Position numbers and translations under genes: made by a program
Shown: positions 16,338 to 25,584 of the stretch, one piece after another
Position numbering within the stretch: position 1 is the first letter of the stretch
Layout: every line of letters begins with the position of its first letter
Source of the DNA: Paludibacteraceae bacterium
Lineage (GTDB): Bacteria > Bacteroidota > Bacteroidia > Bacteroidales > Paludibacteraceae
Assembly (NCBI GenBank): GCA_017632345.1
Contig: JAGBRL010000062.1
Span: 1-63,344 of the forward strand
DNA: 63,344 nucleotides
Direction of reading: 5' to 3'
The notes under the pieces: model-generated
Databases searched by the model: none
What the model saw: only the letters and a program-made list of their open reading frames with translations
Told to the model about the DNA's origin: nothing

Positions 16338-18248
16338 ATGAATGAGGAAGCGGAAAAATTGTTGACGAAGATAAATTCGCCTTCTGATCTGAAAAAAATA
16401 GATATGTCGCAGCTGCCTCGGCTTTGCGAGGAGTTGCGGCAATATATAATAGACGAACTGTCATGCAACCCCGGACATTTTGGGGCGAGCCTTGGGGTCG
16501 TTGAGTTGACTGTGGCTTTGCATTATGTGTTTGACACTCCGGAAGACCGCATAGTGTGGGATGTGGGGCACCAGGCCTACGGACATAAGATTCTTACTGG
16601 AAGGCGAGAAGCATTCAAAACTAACAGGAAGTTAGGCGGGCTGAGCGGATTTCCTAATCCGCACGAGAGTGAGTATGACTCGTTCATTGCGGGGCATGCC
16701 TCTAACTCTATCTCTGCAGCGTTGGGTTTGTCTGTGGCTCAGAGGCTGGCTGATAGTCCGCGGCAGACCGTGGCTGTGATTGGCGATGGCGCCATGACGG
16801 GAGGCCTTGCGTTTGAGGGACTTAACAATGCCTCTTTTTGCGATAATAACCTGACTATTGTGCTGAATGACAATCACATGGCTATAGACCCTGTGGTGGG
16901 TGGAATTAGCGAGTATCTGGTGAAACTTACAACTTCGCAGACTTATAATCGATGGAGAAATAAGTTGTACAGAATCGCTTTGCGTATGGGGCTTATCAAG
17001 GAGTCGCAGCGTGGCAATCTGATCAGAAAGGGTAATTCGCTAAAGGCTATGCTGACTAACCAGCACAATCTTTTTGAGGGTCTGAATATCAGATATTTTG
17101 GTCCTGTTGACGGTCATGATGTGCTGCAGCTTGTGAAGATTTTCCGTGATATAAAAGATTTCAAGGGACCTAAGGTCGTCCATATAAAAACTAAAAAAGG
17201 CAAGGGCTTCAAGCCGGCGGAAGAGTCTGCAACGGAGTGGCACGCTCCGGGCAAGTTCGACAAAAACACCGGAGAACGTATTGTGCCGGCTATCAGCAAG
17301 GACATGCCGCCGCTGTTTCAGGACGTGTTTGGGCATACTCTTGTGGAGCTTGCTCATGAAAACCCTAAGGTTGTGGGCGTTACGCCTGCCATGCCTACGG
17401 GCTGCTCAATGTCTTTCTTGATGCACGAGATGCCGGAGAGAACTTTTGACGTTGGTATTGCGGAGGGACATGCGGTCACATTTTCCGCAGGTCTTGCTAA
17501 GGAGGGCTTGATGCCGTTCTGCAATATATATTCGTCGTTTATGCAGCGCGCTTACGATAATGTGATTCATGATGTGGCATTGCAGAATCTTGACATGGTA
17601 ATATGTCTTGACCGTGCCGGGCTTGTCGGGGCTGACGGAGCTACGCATCATGGGGTGTTCGACCTTGCGGCGTTCTCTTGCGTGCCGAATCTTACCATCG
17701 CCTCGCCGATGAACGAAATCGAACTTAGAAATTTGATGTACACGGCTCATTTGCCAGGCAAAGGCACGTTCGTAATCCGTTATCCGCGCGGCAAAGGGGT
17801 GATAGCTGATTGGCACAAGCCTATGCAGGAGCTTCCGGTAGGAAAGGGAGTTTGCCTTAAAGAGGGTACGGACCTTGCAGTTTTGTCGCTTGGCCCTCTT
17901 GGAAATCAGGCTGCTAAAGCGGTGGCGGAACTGGAGACGGAAGGTTATTCTGTGGCGCATTATAATATGTTGTTCATGAAGCCGTTGGATGCGGAGTTGC
18001 TAAAGAGTGTCGCTTCTAAGTTTAAGCAAGTTATCACGGTGGAAGATGGTGTGGTTAGCGGCGGTTTTGGGTCGGCTGTGATTAACTTCTTCAATGACAA
18101 TGGATTCTGCGTAAGGGTGCATAAGATAGGTGTTCCGGACAAGTTTGTGGAGCATGGAACTCAGGAGGAACTTTACGCTCTTTGCGGAATGGACAAGAAC
18201 GGTGTGCTTGATGTTGCAAGGCGTATATTGAAAGAGACGAATCATTAA
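16338..18248 (+). CDS. dxs: 1-deoxy-D-xylulose-5-phosphate synthase
   Basis: Dxs condenses pyruvate and glyceraldehyde 3-phosphate, opening the MEP isoprenoid pathway and feeding thiamine and pyridoxal synthesis. The length of 636 residues is typical. Motifs include [16 protein letters not shown], the thiamine-diphosphate site [16 protein letters not shown] (about 149-164), DGHD, and [15 protein letters not shown] in the pyrimidine domain. The start ATGAATGAG at 16338 fits; an ATG 9 bp upstream is out of frame and hits a stop within five codons. mscL follows 22 bp downstream and is probably cotranscribed. Confidence 0.97.
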   Translation: MNEEAEKLLTKINSPSDLKKIDMSQLPRLCEELRQYIIDELSCNPGHFGASLGVVELTVALHYVFDTPEDRIVWDVGHQAYGHKILTGRREAFKTNRKLGGLSGFPNPHESEYDSFIAGHASNSISAALGLSVAQRLADSPRQTVAVIGDGAMTGGLAFEGLNNASFCDNNLTIVLNDNHMAIDPVVGGISEYLVKLTTSQTYNRWRNKLYRIALRMGLIKESQRGNLIRKGNSLKAMLTNQHNLFEGLNIRYFGPVDGHDVLQLVKIFRDIKDFKGPKVVHIKTKKGKGFKPAEESATEWHAPGKFDKNTGERIVPAISKDMPPLFQDVFGHTLVELAHENPKVVGVTPAMPTGCSMSFLMHEMPERTFDVGIAEGHAVTFSAGLAKEGLMPFCNIYSSFMQRAYDNVIHDVALQNLDMVICLDRAGLVGADGATHHGVFDLAAFSCVPNLTIASPMNEIELRNLMYTAHLPGKGTFVIRYPRGKGVIADWHKPMQELPVGKGVCLKEGTDLAVLSLGPLGNQAAKAVAELETEGYSVAHYNMLFMKPLDAELLKSVASKFKQVITVEDGVVSGGFGSAVINFFNDNGFCVRVHKIGVPDKFVEHGTQEELYALCGMDKNGVLDVARRILKETNH

Positions 18249-18270
18249 TTATAAACTAAATAAAAAGACA

Positions 18271-18693
18271 ATGAAAATTTTAGACGAATTTAAGGCGTTT
18301 GCAGTGCGCGGAAACGTGATTGATATGGCTGTCGGTGTTATTATCGGCGGCGCGTTTGGCAAAATTGTGTCTTCTGTTGTGGCTGATGTGATAATGCCTC
18401 CTATCGGACTTTTGGTCGGAGGTGTTAACTTTACCGATTTGAAATGGGAGATGAAAGAGGCTGTGCTTAATGATGCGGGCGAGGTGATTGCGCCTGCGGT
18501 TACATTGAACTATGGTAATTTCCTTCAGGTCACATTCGACTTTCTGATTGTTGCTATTGCAGTGTTCGCGTTTGTAAAACTGATCAACAGTTTGAATAAA
18601 AAGAAGAAAGAGGAAGCTCCGGCTGCGCCTCCTGCTCCTTCGAAGGAAGAGGTTCTTCTTACTGAAATCAGAGACCTTTTGAAGAATAAGTAA
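18271..18693 (+). CDS. mscL: Large-conductance mechanosensitive channel MscL
   Basis: MscL is a homopentameric inner-membrane channel that opens under osmotic downshock. The 140 residues include the N-terminal amphipathic helix and first transmembrane helix ([20 protein letters not shown], residues 7-26), a periplasmic loop, a second membrane helix ([19 protein letters not shown]) and a charged C-terminal helix after an alanine/proline linker. It is the second gene of the dxs unit and ends at a strong shared terminator. Confidence 0.96.
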   Translation: MKILDEFKAFAVRGNVIDMAVGVIIGGAFGKIVSSVVADVIMPPIGLLVGGVNFTDLKWEMKEAVLNDAGEVIAPAVTLNYGNFLQVTFDFLIVAIAVFAFVKLINSLNKKKKEEAPAAPPAPSKEEVLLTEIRDLLKNK

Positions 18694-18714
18694 TTATTGA
18701 CTAATAAACGGAAT

Positions 18715-18775
18715 AAACGACAAAACGGAGCTTTAAGTTAGTTCATTTAAGAACGAGGCTTCCGTTTTGTCGTTT
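18715..18775. terminator. Bidirectional terminator between mscL and lpxB
   Basis: Perfect 15-bp arms AAACGACAAAACGGA / TCCGTTTTGTCGTTT enclose a 31-nt loop between two convergent genes. Confidence 0.75.
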
Positions 18776-18795
18776 ACTGTTTTTATGCGCAGAAT

Positions 18796-19953
18796 TTACT
18801 TTTGCGCATTAGCTGATAACATCTTCTTTTGCAAAGCGTCAAGCATGAGCGTGGCGGCTTTGTCTGATACAGAGTCGTAGCCAAGCGTGTCGCGAAGCCA
18901 CTGATAGTCTTTCTTCATCTCTTCCTGCTTCTCTTTCTTCAGCAGTTCTGTAATTTCACGTTTCATGTTTTCCACAGTGAAATCTTCTATGATAAGTTCT
19001 TTTATCATCCACCTTTTGGCAATTAGATTGGCAAGAGAGACGTATGGCACTTTTATGAAAAGTTTTAAAAACTCGTGGAACAGTTTGCCTCCGTTCATTT
19101 GGTAAACAACAACCTGAGGTGTTCCTATCAAAGCCGCTTCCAATGCGGCAGTTCCGGAGACAACAACAGCTGCGGTTGCTTGTTGCAACAGTTCATAAGT
19201 TTCGTTGTACACAACTTTTGCGTTGTGCCAAGTCAGCAGCTCCGAGTAAACTTTTTTATCGATAGCCGGAGCGCCGGACACCACAATCTGATATTCCTTA
19301 AATTCTGATGCGGCTTCTACCATTTTAGGCAAAGAGCCTGTAATCTCTTGCATGCGGCTTCCTGGGAGTATGGCGATTATAGGCTTGTCTTCCAGATTGT
19401 TGCGTTGCAGAAAATCGCTCAAAGGCTCGTTTTTGTGCTTCATGTTCTGCACGGCGTCCATGCACGGATTGCCCACATAGTCAACCTTGTATCCACGTTC
19501 GCCGAACCATTCAACCTCAAAAGGAAGAATGGAGAACACTCTGTCCACGTACTTTTTTATCTGTTTAAGACGATACTCTTTCCAAGCCCATAATTTAGGT
19601 GCTATGTAGTAGAACACAGGCACGTCCTTCAGATTTTCTTTGACGAACCTCGCTATTTTCAGGTTGAAGCTTGGATAGTCAACCAGAATCACGACGTCGG
19701 GAGAGTACTCCTTAATTGCGTCTGTGCAGCTTTTCATATTCCCTAACACGGTTTTCAGGTTCATGAGAACAGGAATAATCCCCATGAAAGCCATGTTTCG
19801 GTAATGTCTGATCATTTTGCCGCCTTGAGCTTGCATGAGGTCGCCGCCAAGGAAGCAGAAATCAGCTTCCGGGTCTTTCTGTTTAATCGAAGCCATGAGG
19901 TTCGACGCGTGCAAGTCGCCAGAAGCTTCGCCCGCTACTATAAAGTATTTCAT
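18796..19953 (-). CDS. lpxB: Lipid-A-disaccharide synthase
   Basis: LpxB (GT19) joins UDP-2,3-diacylglucosamine and lipid X into the lipid A disaccharide at the inner face of the cytoplasmic membrane. The 385 residues are normal. Motifs are IVAGEASGDLHASNL at the N-terminus, VDYPSFNLKIA, YYIAPKLWAWKEYR, LPGSRMQEI and SGTAALEAALIGTPQVVVY. It is the last gene of a surE-membrane protein-lpxB unit and ends at the terminator shared with mscL. Confidence 0.97.
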   Translation of the reverse strand: MKYFIVAGEASGDLHASNLMASIKQKDPEADFCFLGGDLMQAQGGKMIRHYRNMAFMGIIPVLMNLKTVLGNMKSCTDAIKEYSPDVVILVDYPSFNLKIARFVKENLKDVPVFYYIAPKLWAWKEYRLKQIKKYVDRVFSILPFEVEWFGERGYKVDYVGNPCMDAVQNMKHKNEPLSDFLQRNNLEDKPIIAILPGSRMQEITGSLPKMVEAASEFKEYQIVVSGAPAIDKKVYSELLTWHNAKVVYNETYELLQQATAAVVVSGTAALEAALIGTPQVVVYQMNGGKLFHEFLKLFIKVPYVSLANLIAKRWMIKELIIEDFTVENMKREITELLKKEKQEEMKKDYQWLRDTLGYDSVSDKAATLMLDALQKKMLSANAQK

Positions 19954-20036
19954 ATGAAGTGTTTTTTGTTATGTATGGGCAAAACGTATGGAAAAACCAT
20001 TTGTTCGGCCTTTTTTTGTTGAATCTGATTTTCTGA

Positions 20037-20411
20037 TTAAAGAATCTGCCTGATAATGAAAAATATGAACCATGACATAGTGGCAAGCACAAGTCCGTAG
20101 CATCCTTTCCATCGTTCCGTTTTGTAGAAGAACAGAAACAGAAACATATTAGGCAGCATGCTTAATATAAATGTGTTTAAAAAATAGTAGTTTGCAGAAG
20201 CAAGCCATATATATACAAGAATGTCAGGTGCCGTTTTTGCGACACCTGCGCGATATATCATCAGTGTCAAGATAAGAATCGGCAACAGAACAGAAGGGAC
20301 AAATCCCCAAAGAAAAGAGTCGAAACTTTTTCGTCTCTGATATACCCAGGTTTCATTGGGTGTTTGATGTCCGTATTCGTTCCAGTCCAAGTCATCGTTG
20401 TTATAGCTCAT
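20037..20411 (-). CDS. Hypothetical membrane protein between surE and lpxB
   Basis: A 124-residue protein with a hydrophilic N-terminus (MSYNNDDLDWNEYG) and three or four hydrophobic segments (SVLLPILILTLMIY, YYFLNTFILSMLPNMFLFLFF, LVLATMSWFIFFIIR). I do not recognise a functional family. It lies 31 bp after surE and 83 bp before lpxB on the same strand, so it is probably cotranscribed with them. An accessory role in envelope biogenesis is possible but rests only on position. Confidence 0.75.
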   Translation of the reverse strand: MSYNNDDLDWNEYGHQTPNETWVYQRRKSFDSFLWGFVPSVLLPILILTLMIYRAGVAKTAPDILVYIWLASANYYFLNTFILSMLPNMFLFLFFYKTERWKGCYGLVLATMSWFIFFIIRQIL

Positions 20412-20442
20412 GATTGCAAAAATTAAAATATTCTATAATATG

Positions 20443-21201
20443 TCAAAATTTAAAGTTGTCAAACTCTTTCAAGGCGGAGTAGCAGGTCATGTCAACCTGT
20501 GTGGGCACAACAGACGCATATCCGTTAGCCAAAGCCCACTCGTCAGTGTCGTCAGATTGTGGCTCTCGGTTTTTAAATTCTCCGGCAAGCCAGTATTCAG
20601 GTTCGCTGTCGGAGCCGCGGTTCTCGAACTCTTCGCTCCAGCAAGCGTCTGCCTGTCTGCAAAACTTCAGCCCCTTGATTTCTCCTAACGGAAAATTAAC
20701 GTTCAGGCATACGCCTTTGTTTAAATTTTTCAATGCAAATTCAATAATTTTCCGCACATGTTCTTTCGTGGCGGAGAAGTCTGCGTTTTCGTCAAAGTCC
20801 AGCAATGAGAATCCGACAGACGGTATTCCGTTCACGCACCCGTCCAATACAGCCCCCATTGTGCCGGAATATAAAATATTTACGGCAGAGTTAGAGCCGT
20901 GGTTGATTCCGGAAAGCAGAAGGTCCGGCTTCCTCTCTCTCATAATCGTGGAAAAGGCCAGCTTCACACAGTCTGTAGGAGTTCCTGTGCAAGAGTGCCA
21001 TGTTACGTTGCCTTCGGTTTTTATTTTCTTGAAGAAGATCGGTTTGCCGCATGTCATGGCGTTGGACATTCCGGAACGAGCCGAATCTGGCGCAAAGACA
21101 ATAATCTCGCCGAAATCTTTGGCAACAGAGACCAATTCGCAAATTCCCTTAGCCTCAACTCCGTCGTCGTTTGTTATAAGAATAGTCGGTCTTTGACTCA
21201 T
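20443..21201 (-). CDS. surE: 5'/3'-nucleotidase SurE
   Basis: SurE dephosphorylates nucleoside monophosphates (and sometimes polyphosphate) using a divalent metal. The metal site is built from NDDG (residues 11-14), Ser in DSARSG (40-44) and Asn in SGINHGSN (about 97-104). SGTMGAVLDGC and IPSVGFSL are also family hallmarks. The length of 252 residues is normal. It heads the unit surE-membrane protein-lpxB. Confidence 0.95.
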   Translation of the reverse strand: MSQRPTILITNDDGVEAKGICELVSVAKDFGEIIVFAPDSARSGMSNAMTCGKPIFFKKIKTEGNVTWHSCTGTPTDCVKLAFSTIMRERKPDLLLSGINHGSNSAVNILYSGTMGAVLDGCVNGIPSVGFSLLDFDENADFSATKEHVRKIIEFALKNLNKGVCLNVNFPLGEIKGLKFCRQADACWSEEFENRGSDSEPEYWLAGEFKNREPQSDDTDEWALANGYASVVPTQVDMTCYSALKEFDNFKF

Positions 21202-21291
21202 AAAATAAACGCGAAATTAAAAAAAACATAAATCAGTTGCGAATTTACATTAAAATTACATAATAAGGTGTATTAATCGTCGAAAAATGTT

Positions 21292-21299
21292 TAACTTTG
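21292..21299 (+). promoter_or_regulatory. -7 promoter element of the ROK kinase gene
   Basis: TAACTTTG matches TAnnTTTG, 49 bp upstream of the ATG at 21349. Confidence 0.6.
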
Positions 21300-21348
21300 G
21301 GAGTTTCATTATAAATTCATTTATTAAAGATTAAAAAAATATAAAATA

Positions 21349-22323
21349 ATGGCAGCGACAGAAGTTAGACCATATGTTGTGGGTATCGACATAGGCGGTA
21401 CGAACACGGTTTTTGGAATTGTAGATGCGAAAGGAAATGTTTTGGCGTCAAATTCGATCAAGACACAGCGTCATCAGGAGTTGGATAAATATGTTGACGA
21501 ATTGTATGCGGAATTGTCAAAGCTTATTGCGGACAACTGCGGCATAGACAAGATTAAAGGTATTGGAGTTGGCGCTCCGAATGCAAATTTCTACACAGGG
21601 AATATTGAGCATGCGGCAAACTTGCCATGGAAGGGCGTAATCCCTTTTGCAAAAATTATCTCGGAAAAATTTGGCGTGCCTTGCGCATTGACTAACGACG
21701 CAAATGCTGCAGCTGTGGGAGAGATGACTTACGGAGCGGCTCGCGGAATGAAGGACTTTATCATGATTACGCTTGGTACTGGCGTGGGCAGCGGTGTTGT
21801 CTGCAATGGTAGTCTTGTTTATGGTCATGACGGATTTGCTGGCGAATTGGGACATGTTATTGTGCGTCGTGAAAACGGACGTCAGTGCGGTTGCGGAAGC
21901 TGCGGCTGCCTGGAGACTTACACTTCGGCGACTGGTGTGGCTCGCACAGCTCGCGAATTTCTGGAAAAGCGTGCGAGCGAAGACTCTTTGCTTCGTAAAA
22001 TTCCTGCAGACCAGATTACATCGAAAGATGTGTTCGACGCAGCGGTTCAGGGTGATGTTATCGCAAAGGATATTTTCGCTTTCACAGGACAGGTGCTTGG
22101 CGAAGCGTTTGCAGACTTCATCAAGTTCAGCTCGCCGGAGGCAATTGTGCTTTTCGGAGGTCTGGCGAAGTCTGGCGATTTGCTCATGAAACCGCTTGTT
22201 GAAACCATGAACAATAATTTGATGCCTATATTCAAGAATAAGGTAAAGGTGCTATTCTCAGAAATGAAGGATGCTGATGCTGCCGTGCTTGGAGCGTCTG
22301 CGCTTGCGTGGGAGGCAAAATAA
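21349..22323 (+). CDS. ROK-family sugar kinase, probable glucokinase
   Basis: This 324-residue ROK protein phosphorylates a hexose, most likely glucose, with ATP. It shows the phosphate-1 motif GIDIGGTNT (12-20), LTNDANAAAVGE, ITLGTGVGSGV and the ROK zinc site CGCGSCGCLETYTS. No DNA-binding domain is present, so it is an enzyme rather than a ROK repressor. It is monocistronic, with its own promoter and a hairpin downstream. Glucokinase is the best call from resemblance to Bacteroidales enzymes; mannokinase or N-acetylglucosamine kinase cannot be excluded. Confidence 0.88.
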   Translation: MAATEVRPYVVGIDIGGTNTVFGIVDAKGNVLASNSIKTQRHQELDKYVDELYAELSKLIADNCGIDKIKGIGVGAPNANFYTGNIEHAANLPWKGVIPFAKIISEKFGVPCALTNDANAAAVGEMTYGAARGMKDFIMITLGTGVGSGVVCNGSLVYGHDGFAGELGHVIVRRENGRQCGCGSCGCLETYTSATGVARTAREFLEKRASEDSLLRKIPADQITSKDVFDAAVQGDVIAKDIFAFTGQVLGEAFADFIKFSSPEAIVLFGGLAKSGDLLMKPLVETMNNNLMPIFKNKVKVLFSEMKDADAAVLGASALAWEAK

Positions 22324-22344
22324 TTGTTCCTTAATATACAGGTG

Positions 22345-22382
22345 GATGGAGAGAATGTATTCTTTCCGTCCATCTTTTTTTT
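22345..22382 (+). terminator. Terminator of the ROK kinase gene
   Basis: A GATGGA / TCCATC stem with additional inner pairing is followed by eight T residues. Confidence 0.6.
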
Positions 22383-22440
22383 GATGTGATTCAAAAGTGT
22401 CCGGAAAAGAAAACATGCAAGTGAGAATATAGACAGGCCC

Positions 22441-23688
22441 TTAAAGAGGAACGGACGAATAAAATTGTATGAGCCTTTTCATTGCCTCTTCCACATCCTC
22501 CCTTTTGCAAAATCCGGTAAACCTCACGCAGCCTTCGCCGCCCGGACAAAAACCGACGCCCGGAGTGCAGACTATATTGGCCTTGTAAAGGAGCTGCTCG
22601 AAGAATTTCCAAGAGGAGATGCCTTGAGGCGTTTTGACCCAGACATAGGGCGAGTTTATTCCGCCGTGAGCCCTTAGCCCGATTTTTGAGACGGCTTCTC
22701 TGATAAACTTTGCGTTTTCCATATAATACATGGCTAGTTCTTTGCGTTCGGCAAGACCTTCGGGCGAGTAAAGGGCCTCTGCGGTGCGAAGCGTTATATA
22801 AGGTATTCCGCTGAATTTTGAAGTGAGCCTCTTCTGCCATATCTTGTTCAAAGAGACTGCTTCGCCGGTCATGGTGAATGCGGTAACCTCTTTCGGCACA
22901 ATAACAAAGGAGAAGTTAGAGCCTGTGAAGCCCGTTGTTTTGGAGAAACTCCTTATTTCAACAGCAACCTTTTTTGCGCCTTTGATTTCGTAAATAGAGT
23001 GTGGCACGTCAGGTTCGGTGATGTAGTGCTCATGAGCCGCGTCAAATATGATGAGCGCGTGATTATCTATTGCGTATTTAACCCATTTTTTCAGTTCGGA
23101 GAACGTTAGTGTAGTGCCTGTAGGGTTGTTAGGCAGGCTGAGGTATATCACGTCAAGCTTTTCCTGCGGGAAGTCGGGCGTGAAGTTGTTGCTCCAGTTG
23201 CACGGTATATAAACAAGGTTGCTCCATCGGCCGTCGCTCATCTTTTCGCCGGCGCGTCCGTTCATCACGTTAGAATATATGTAAGCGGGGTAATTCGGGT
23301 CCAGTATCCCGACGATGTTGTCCCGGCTTATTATTTCGTTAATATCTTCGGCTGTGTTTTTAGCATTGTTGCTCAGGAAGATTTCGTCGTGCGACAACCT
23401 TACGCCGCGAGACTCATAGTCGGTTTTAAGGATTTTGCTAACGAGAGACTTTTTAAGTTCGCCGATGTCAGAAAGAAGAGAACCTCCGCTTTTGTCTGTC
23501 AGCTCATCAATGGAGCGGTGCAGAGCCTCAGCGACTTTGCCTTTCAGGATAGCAGACGAGTCGCCCGCATCGAGGTGAATGACCTTGGAGTTTGGACGCA
23601 TAGCCTTGAAGACGTTTATCTTTTTGTTTATTTCAGAAAAAAGATAATTCTCCGGAAGTTTCAGATAATCCTCGTTGATTAGAGCCAT
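22441..23688 (-). CDS. Divergent DapL-like PLP aminotransferase (LL-diaminopimelate aminotransferase paralogue)
   Basis: Over its 415 residues this fold-type I aminotransferase closely follows Bacteroidales DapL: LPNNPTGTTLTFSELKKWV, PHSIYEIKGAKK, WVKTPQGISSWKFFEQLLY. The PLP lysine is kept in SFSKTTGFTG and the substrate-carboxylate Arg in CVRFTGF. Several usual residues are changed. The GIGD loop reads DAGDSS. The GYGPEQG segment is replaced by SLLSDIGELK. The usual DAAYE reads DAAHE, so the Tyr contacting the cofactor O3' is His. The phosphate-binding Arg after GFTG is lost (GFTGSNF). It may have a new substrate or reduced activity. The neighbours gdhA and ddh point to amino-nitrogen and DAP metabolism. 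The comparison is from memory of DapL sequences. Confidence 0.75.
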   Translation of the reverse strand: MALINEDYLKLPENYLFSEINKKINVFKAMRPNSKVIHLDAGDSSAILKGKVAEALHRSIDELTDKSGGSLLSDIGELKKSLVSKILKTDYESRGVRLSHDEIFLSNNAKNTAEDINEIISRDNIVGILDPNYPAYIYSNVMNGRAGEKMSDGRWSNLVYIPCNWSNNFTPDFPQEKLDVIYLSLPNNPTGTTLTFSELKKWVKYAIDNHALIIFDAAHEHYITEPDVPHSIYEIKGAKKVAVEIRSFSKTTGFTGSNFSFVIVPKEVTAFTMTGEAVSLNKIWQKRLTSKFSGIPYITLRTAEALYSPEGLAERKELAMYYMENAKFIREAVSKIGLRAHGGINSPYVWVKTPQGISSWKFFEQLLYKANIVCTPGVGFCPGGEGCVRFTGFCKREDVEEAMKRLIQFYSSVPL

Positions 23689-23732
23689 AGGCGTATAGAT
23701 TTAACTATGTTAATAATGACTGTAAATTTATG

Positions 23733-23740
23733 CAAAAATA
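23733..23740 (-). promoter_or_regulatory. -7 promoter element of the aminotransferase gene
   Basis: TATTTTTG on the minus strand, 44 bp upstream of the ATG. Confidence 0.55.
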
Positions 23741-24010
23741 ATGTATTATTTTAATCTAAAAGGAATATTTGCGATTTTTGTTTACATTATGATGTTTTTG
23801 ACGTGTAAATTTAAGCAATTTGATAAAAATAATAATGAAAAAGAGAGAATTTAACTTTTTGTAAATATTTAATGGTTTTAATTTGTTATTAATTAAGCTT
23901 CAAAATAAAAGAATTGTAAGATTTGTTTATTAAAACGCAATAAATTAAAATAGATGAATTTTTAGTCAATATTTATCTTACAAAATAATGCGAGTTATTT
24001 AAATTTTTAT

Positions 24011-24018
24011 TAATTTTG
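24011..24018 (+). promoter_or_regulatory. -7 promoter element of gdhA
   Basis: TAATTTTG matches TAnnTTTG and implies a leader of about 125 nt to the gdhA ATG at 24150. Confidence 0.55.
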
Positions 24019-24149
24019 CGTCGTAATCAAAAGGATTTGTGATAGGTGGGGCAAAATTAGAGCTGTAAAGGTTTCGTTTTGTCAGATTTTGGAGGCGTTT
24101 TTGATTGCGCGGAGTTGTATATTAATAACAATTTTATATATATTGACGT

Positions 24150-25496
24150 ATGAATGCAAATGTAAAAGAATTCATGGACTGGGTGATTGCTAAGAACCCA
24201 GGAGAAACATTGTTTCACCAAGCAGTAGAGGAAGTTGTTTCTTCTCTTATGCCTTTCATCGAAAAGAATCCGAAGTACAAAGCTGCTAAGATTCTTGAAA
24301 GAATGACTGAGCCGGAAAGAGTTATCATCTTCCGTATTCCTTGGATTGACGACAAGGGCGAATTCCAGATCAACCGTGGCTACCGTGTGCAGATGAACAG
24401 CGCTATCGGTCCTTACAAAGGCGGTATCCGTTTGCATCCTTCTGTTAATTTGAGCACTTTGAAGTTCTTGGCTTTCGAACAGGTTTTGAAAAACTCTTTG
24501 ACTACTCTTCCTATGGGTGGTGGTAAGGGTGGTTCTGACTTCGACCCTAAAGGCAAGTCTGACAACGAAATCATGCGTTTCTGCCAGAGCTTCATCACTG
24601 AATTGTACCGTCACATTGGTCCTGACACAGACGTTCCTGCAGGTGACATCGGTACTGGTGCTCGTGAAGTTGGTTTCATGTTCGGTCAGTATAAGAGATT
24701 GAAGAACGAGTTTACTGGTGTGTTCACTGGTAAGGGCCTTTCTTTCGGCGGTTCTTTGATCCGTCCTGAAGCTACTGGTTACGGTACAACTTACTTTGCT
24801 CAGTATATGCTCGAAACTAAGGGCGACTCTTTGAAGGGCAAGACTGTTGCTATCTCTGGTTCTGGTAACGTTGCTCAGTACGCTATCGAAAAGTGTACTC
24901 AGCTTGGCGCTAAGGTTGTGACTCTTTCTGACTCAAACGGCGCTATCTACGATCCAGATGGTATCGACGCAGAAAAGTTGGCGTTCATCTTCGAATTGAA
25001 GAACGTTAAGCGCGGCCGTATCAAGGATTATGCAGATAAATATCCTTCAGCTAAGTACTTCGACGGCGCTCGTCCTTGGAAGTTGGCTAAGTTTGATGTT
25101 GCTATGCCTTGCGCAACTCAGAACGAATTGGACGAAGACGATGCTAAGGCATTGCTTGACAACGGTGTAATCTGTGTGGCTGAAGGTGCTAACATGCCTT
25201 CTACTATCGGCGCTGTTAACGCATTCATCGCTGCTAAGATTCTTTACGCTCCAGGAAAGGCTTCTAACGCTGGTGGTGTGGCAACTTCTGGTCTTGAAAT
25301 GTGCCAGAACTCAGGCCGTATCTCTTGGACTTCTGAAGAGGTTGACGCTAAGTTGAAGTCTATCATGAAGAATATCCACGACAACTGCGTTAAGTACGGT
25401 ACTGAAGAGGACGGAACTGTTAACTACGTTAACGGTGCAAACATCGCTGGCTTCGTTAAGGTTGCTGACGCTATGATGGCTCAAGGTTTGGTATAA
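24150..25496 (+). CDS. gdhA: NADP-type glutamate dehydrogenase (hexameric, about 450 residues)
   Basis: GdhA aminates 2-oxoglutarate with ammonium and NAD(P)H, the main ammonia-assimilation route in many gut Bacteroidales. The 448 residues carry the catalytic segment LPMGGGKGGSDFDPKGKS (about 118-135), DTDVPAGDIGTGAREVG, the Rossmann motif GSGNVAQYA and EGANMPSTIGAVNAF. Codon use is strongly biased (many GCT, GGT, GAC, AAG, CGT), unlike the flanking genes, consistent with very high expression. It has a long AT-rich upstream region and a good terminator. It lies next to ddh and the DapL-like gene, linking ammonia to amino-acid and DAP synthesis. Confidence 0.97.
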   Translation: MNANVKEFMDWVIAKNPGETLFHQAVEEVVSSLMPFIEKNPKYKAAKILERMTEPERVIIFRIPWIDDKGEFQINRGYRVQMNSAIGPYKGGIRLHPSVNLSTLKFLAFEQVLKNSLTTLPMGGGKGGSDFDPKGKSDNEIMRFCQSFITELYRHIGPDTDVPAGDIGTGAREVGFMFGQYKRLKNEFTGVFTGKGLSFGGSLIRPEATGYGTTYFAQYMLETKGDSLKGKTVAISGSGNVAQYAIEKCTQLGAKVVTLSDSNGAIYDPDGIDAEKLAFIFELKNVKRGRIKDYADKYPSAKYFDGARPWKLAKFDVAMPCATQNELDEDDAKALLDNGVICVAEGANMPSTIGAVNAFIAAKILYAPGKASNAGGVATSGLEMCQNSGRISWTSEEVDAKLKSIMKNIHDNCVKYGTEEDGTVNYVNGANIAGFVKVADAMMAQGLV

Positions 25497-25516
25497 TTTT
25501 TAACCGTATAATATTG

Positions 25517-25556
25517 AAAAATCCCCGTCGTTAAATTAGCTTCGGGGATTTTTTTT
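25517..25556 (+). terminator. Terminator of gdhA
   Basis: Stem AAATCCCCG / CGGGGATTT with a 15-nt loop is followed by a run of T residues. Confidence 0.8.
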
Positions 25557-25584
25557 AAGGACGTAACATAAAAAAGATAAGATT

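Larger units (their letters stand above)
23689..24149. other. Divergent intergenic region between the aminotransferase and gdhA
   Basis: This 461-bp, very AT-rich spacer carries a promoter element for each flanking gene (23733 minus, 24011 plus). I saw no open frame, repeat copy or strong hairpin, so it is probably a regulatory region controlling both genes. Confidence 0.55.

Noticed and set aside
24057..24614. 185-codon frame antisense to gdhA
   Set aside because: Overlaps the strongly biased gdhA coding region; the long frame is a by-product of codon bias.
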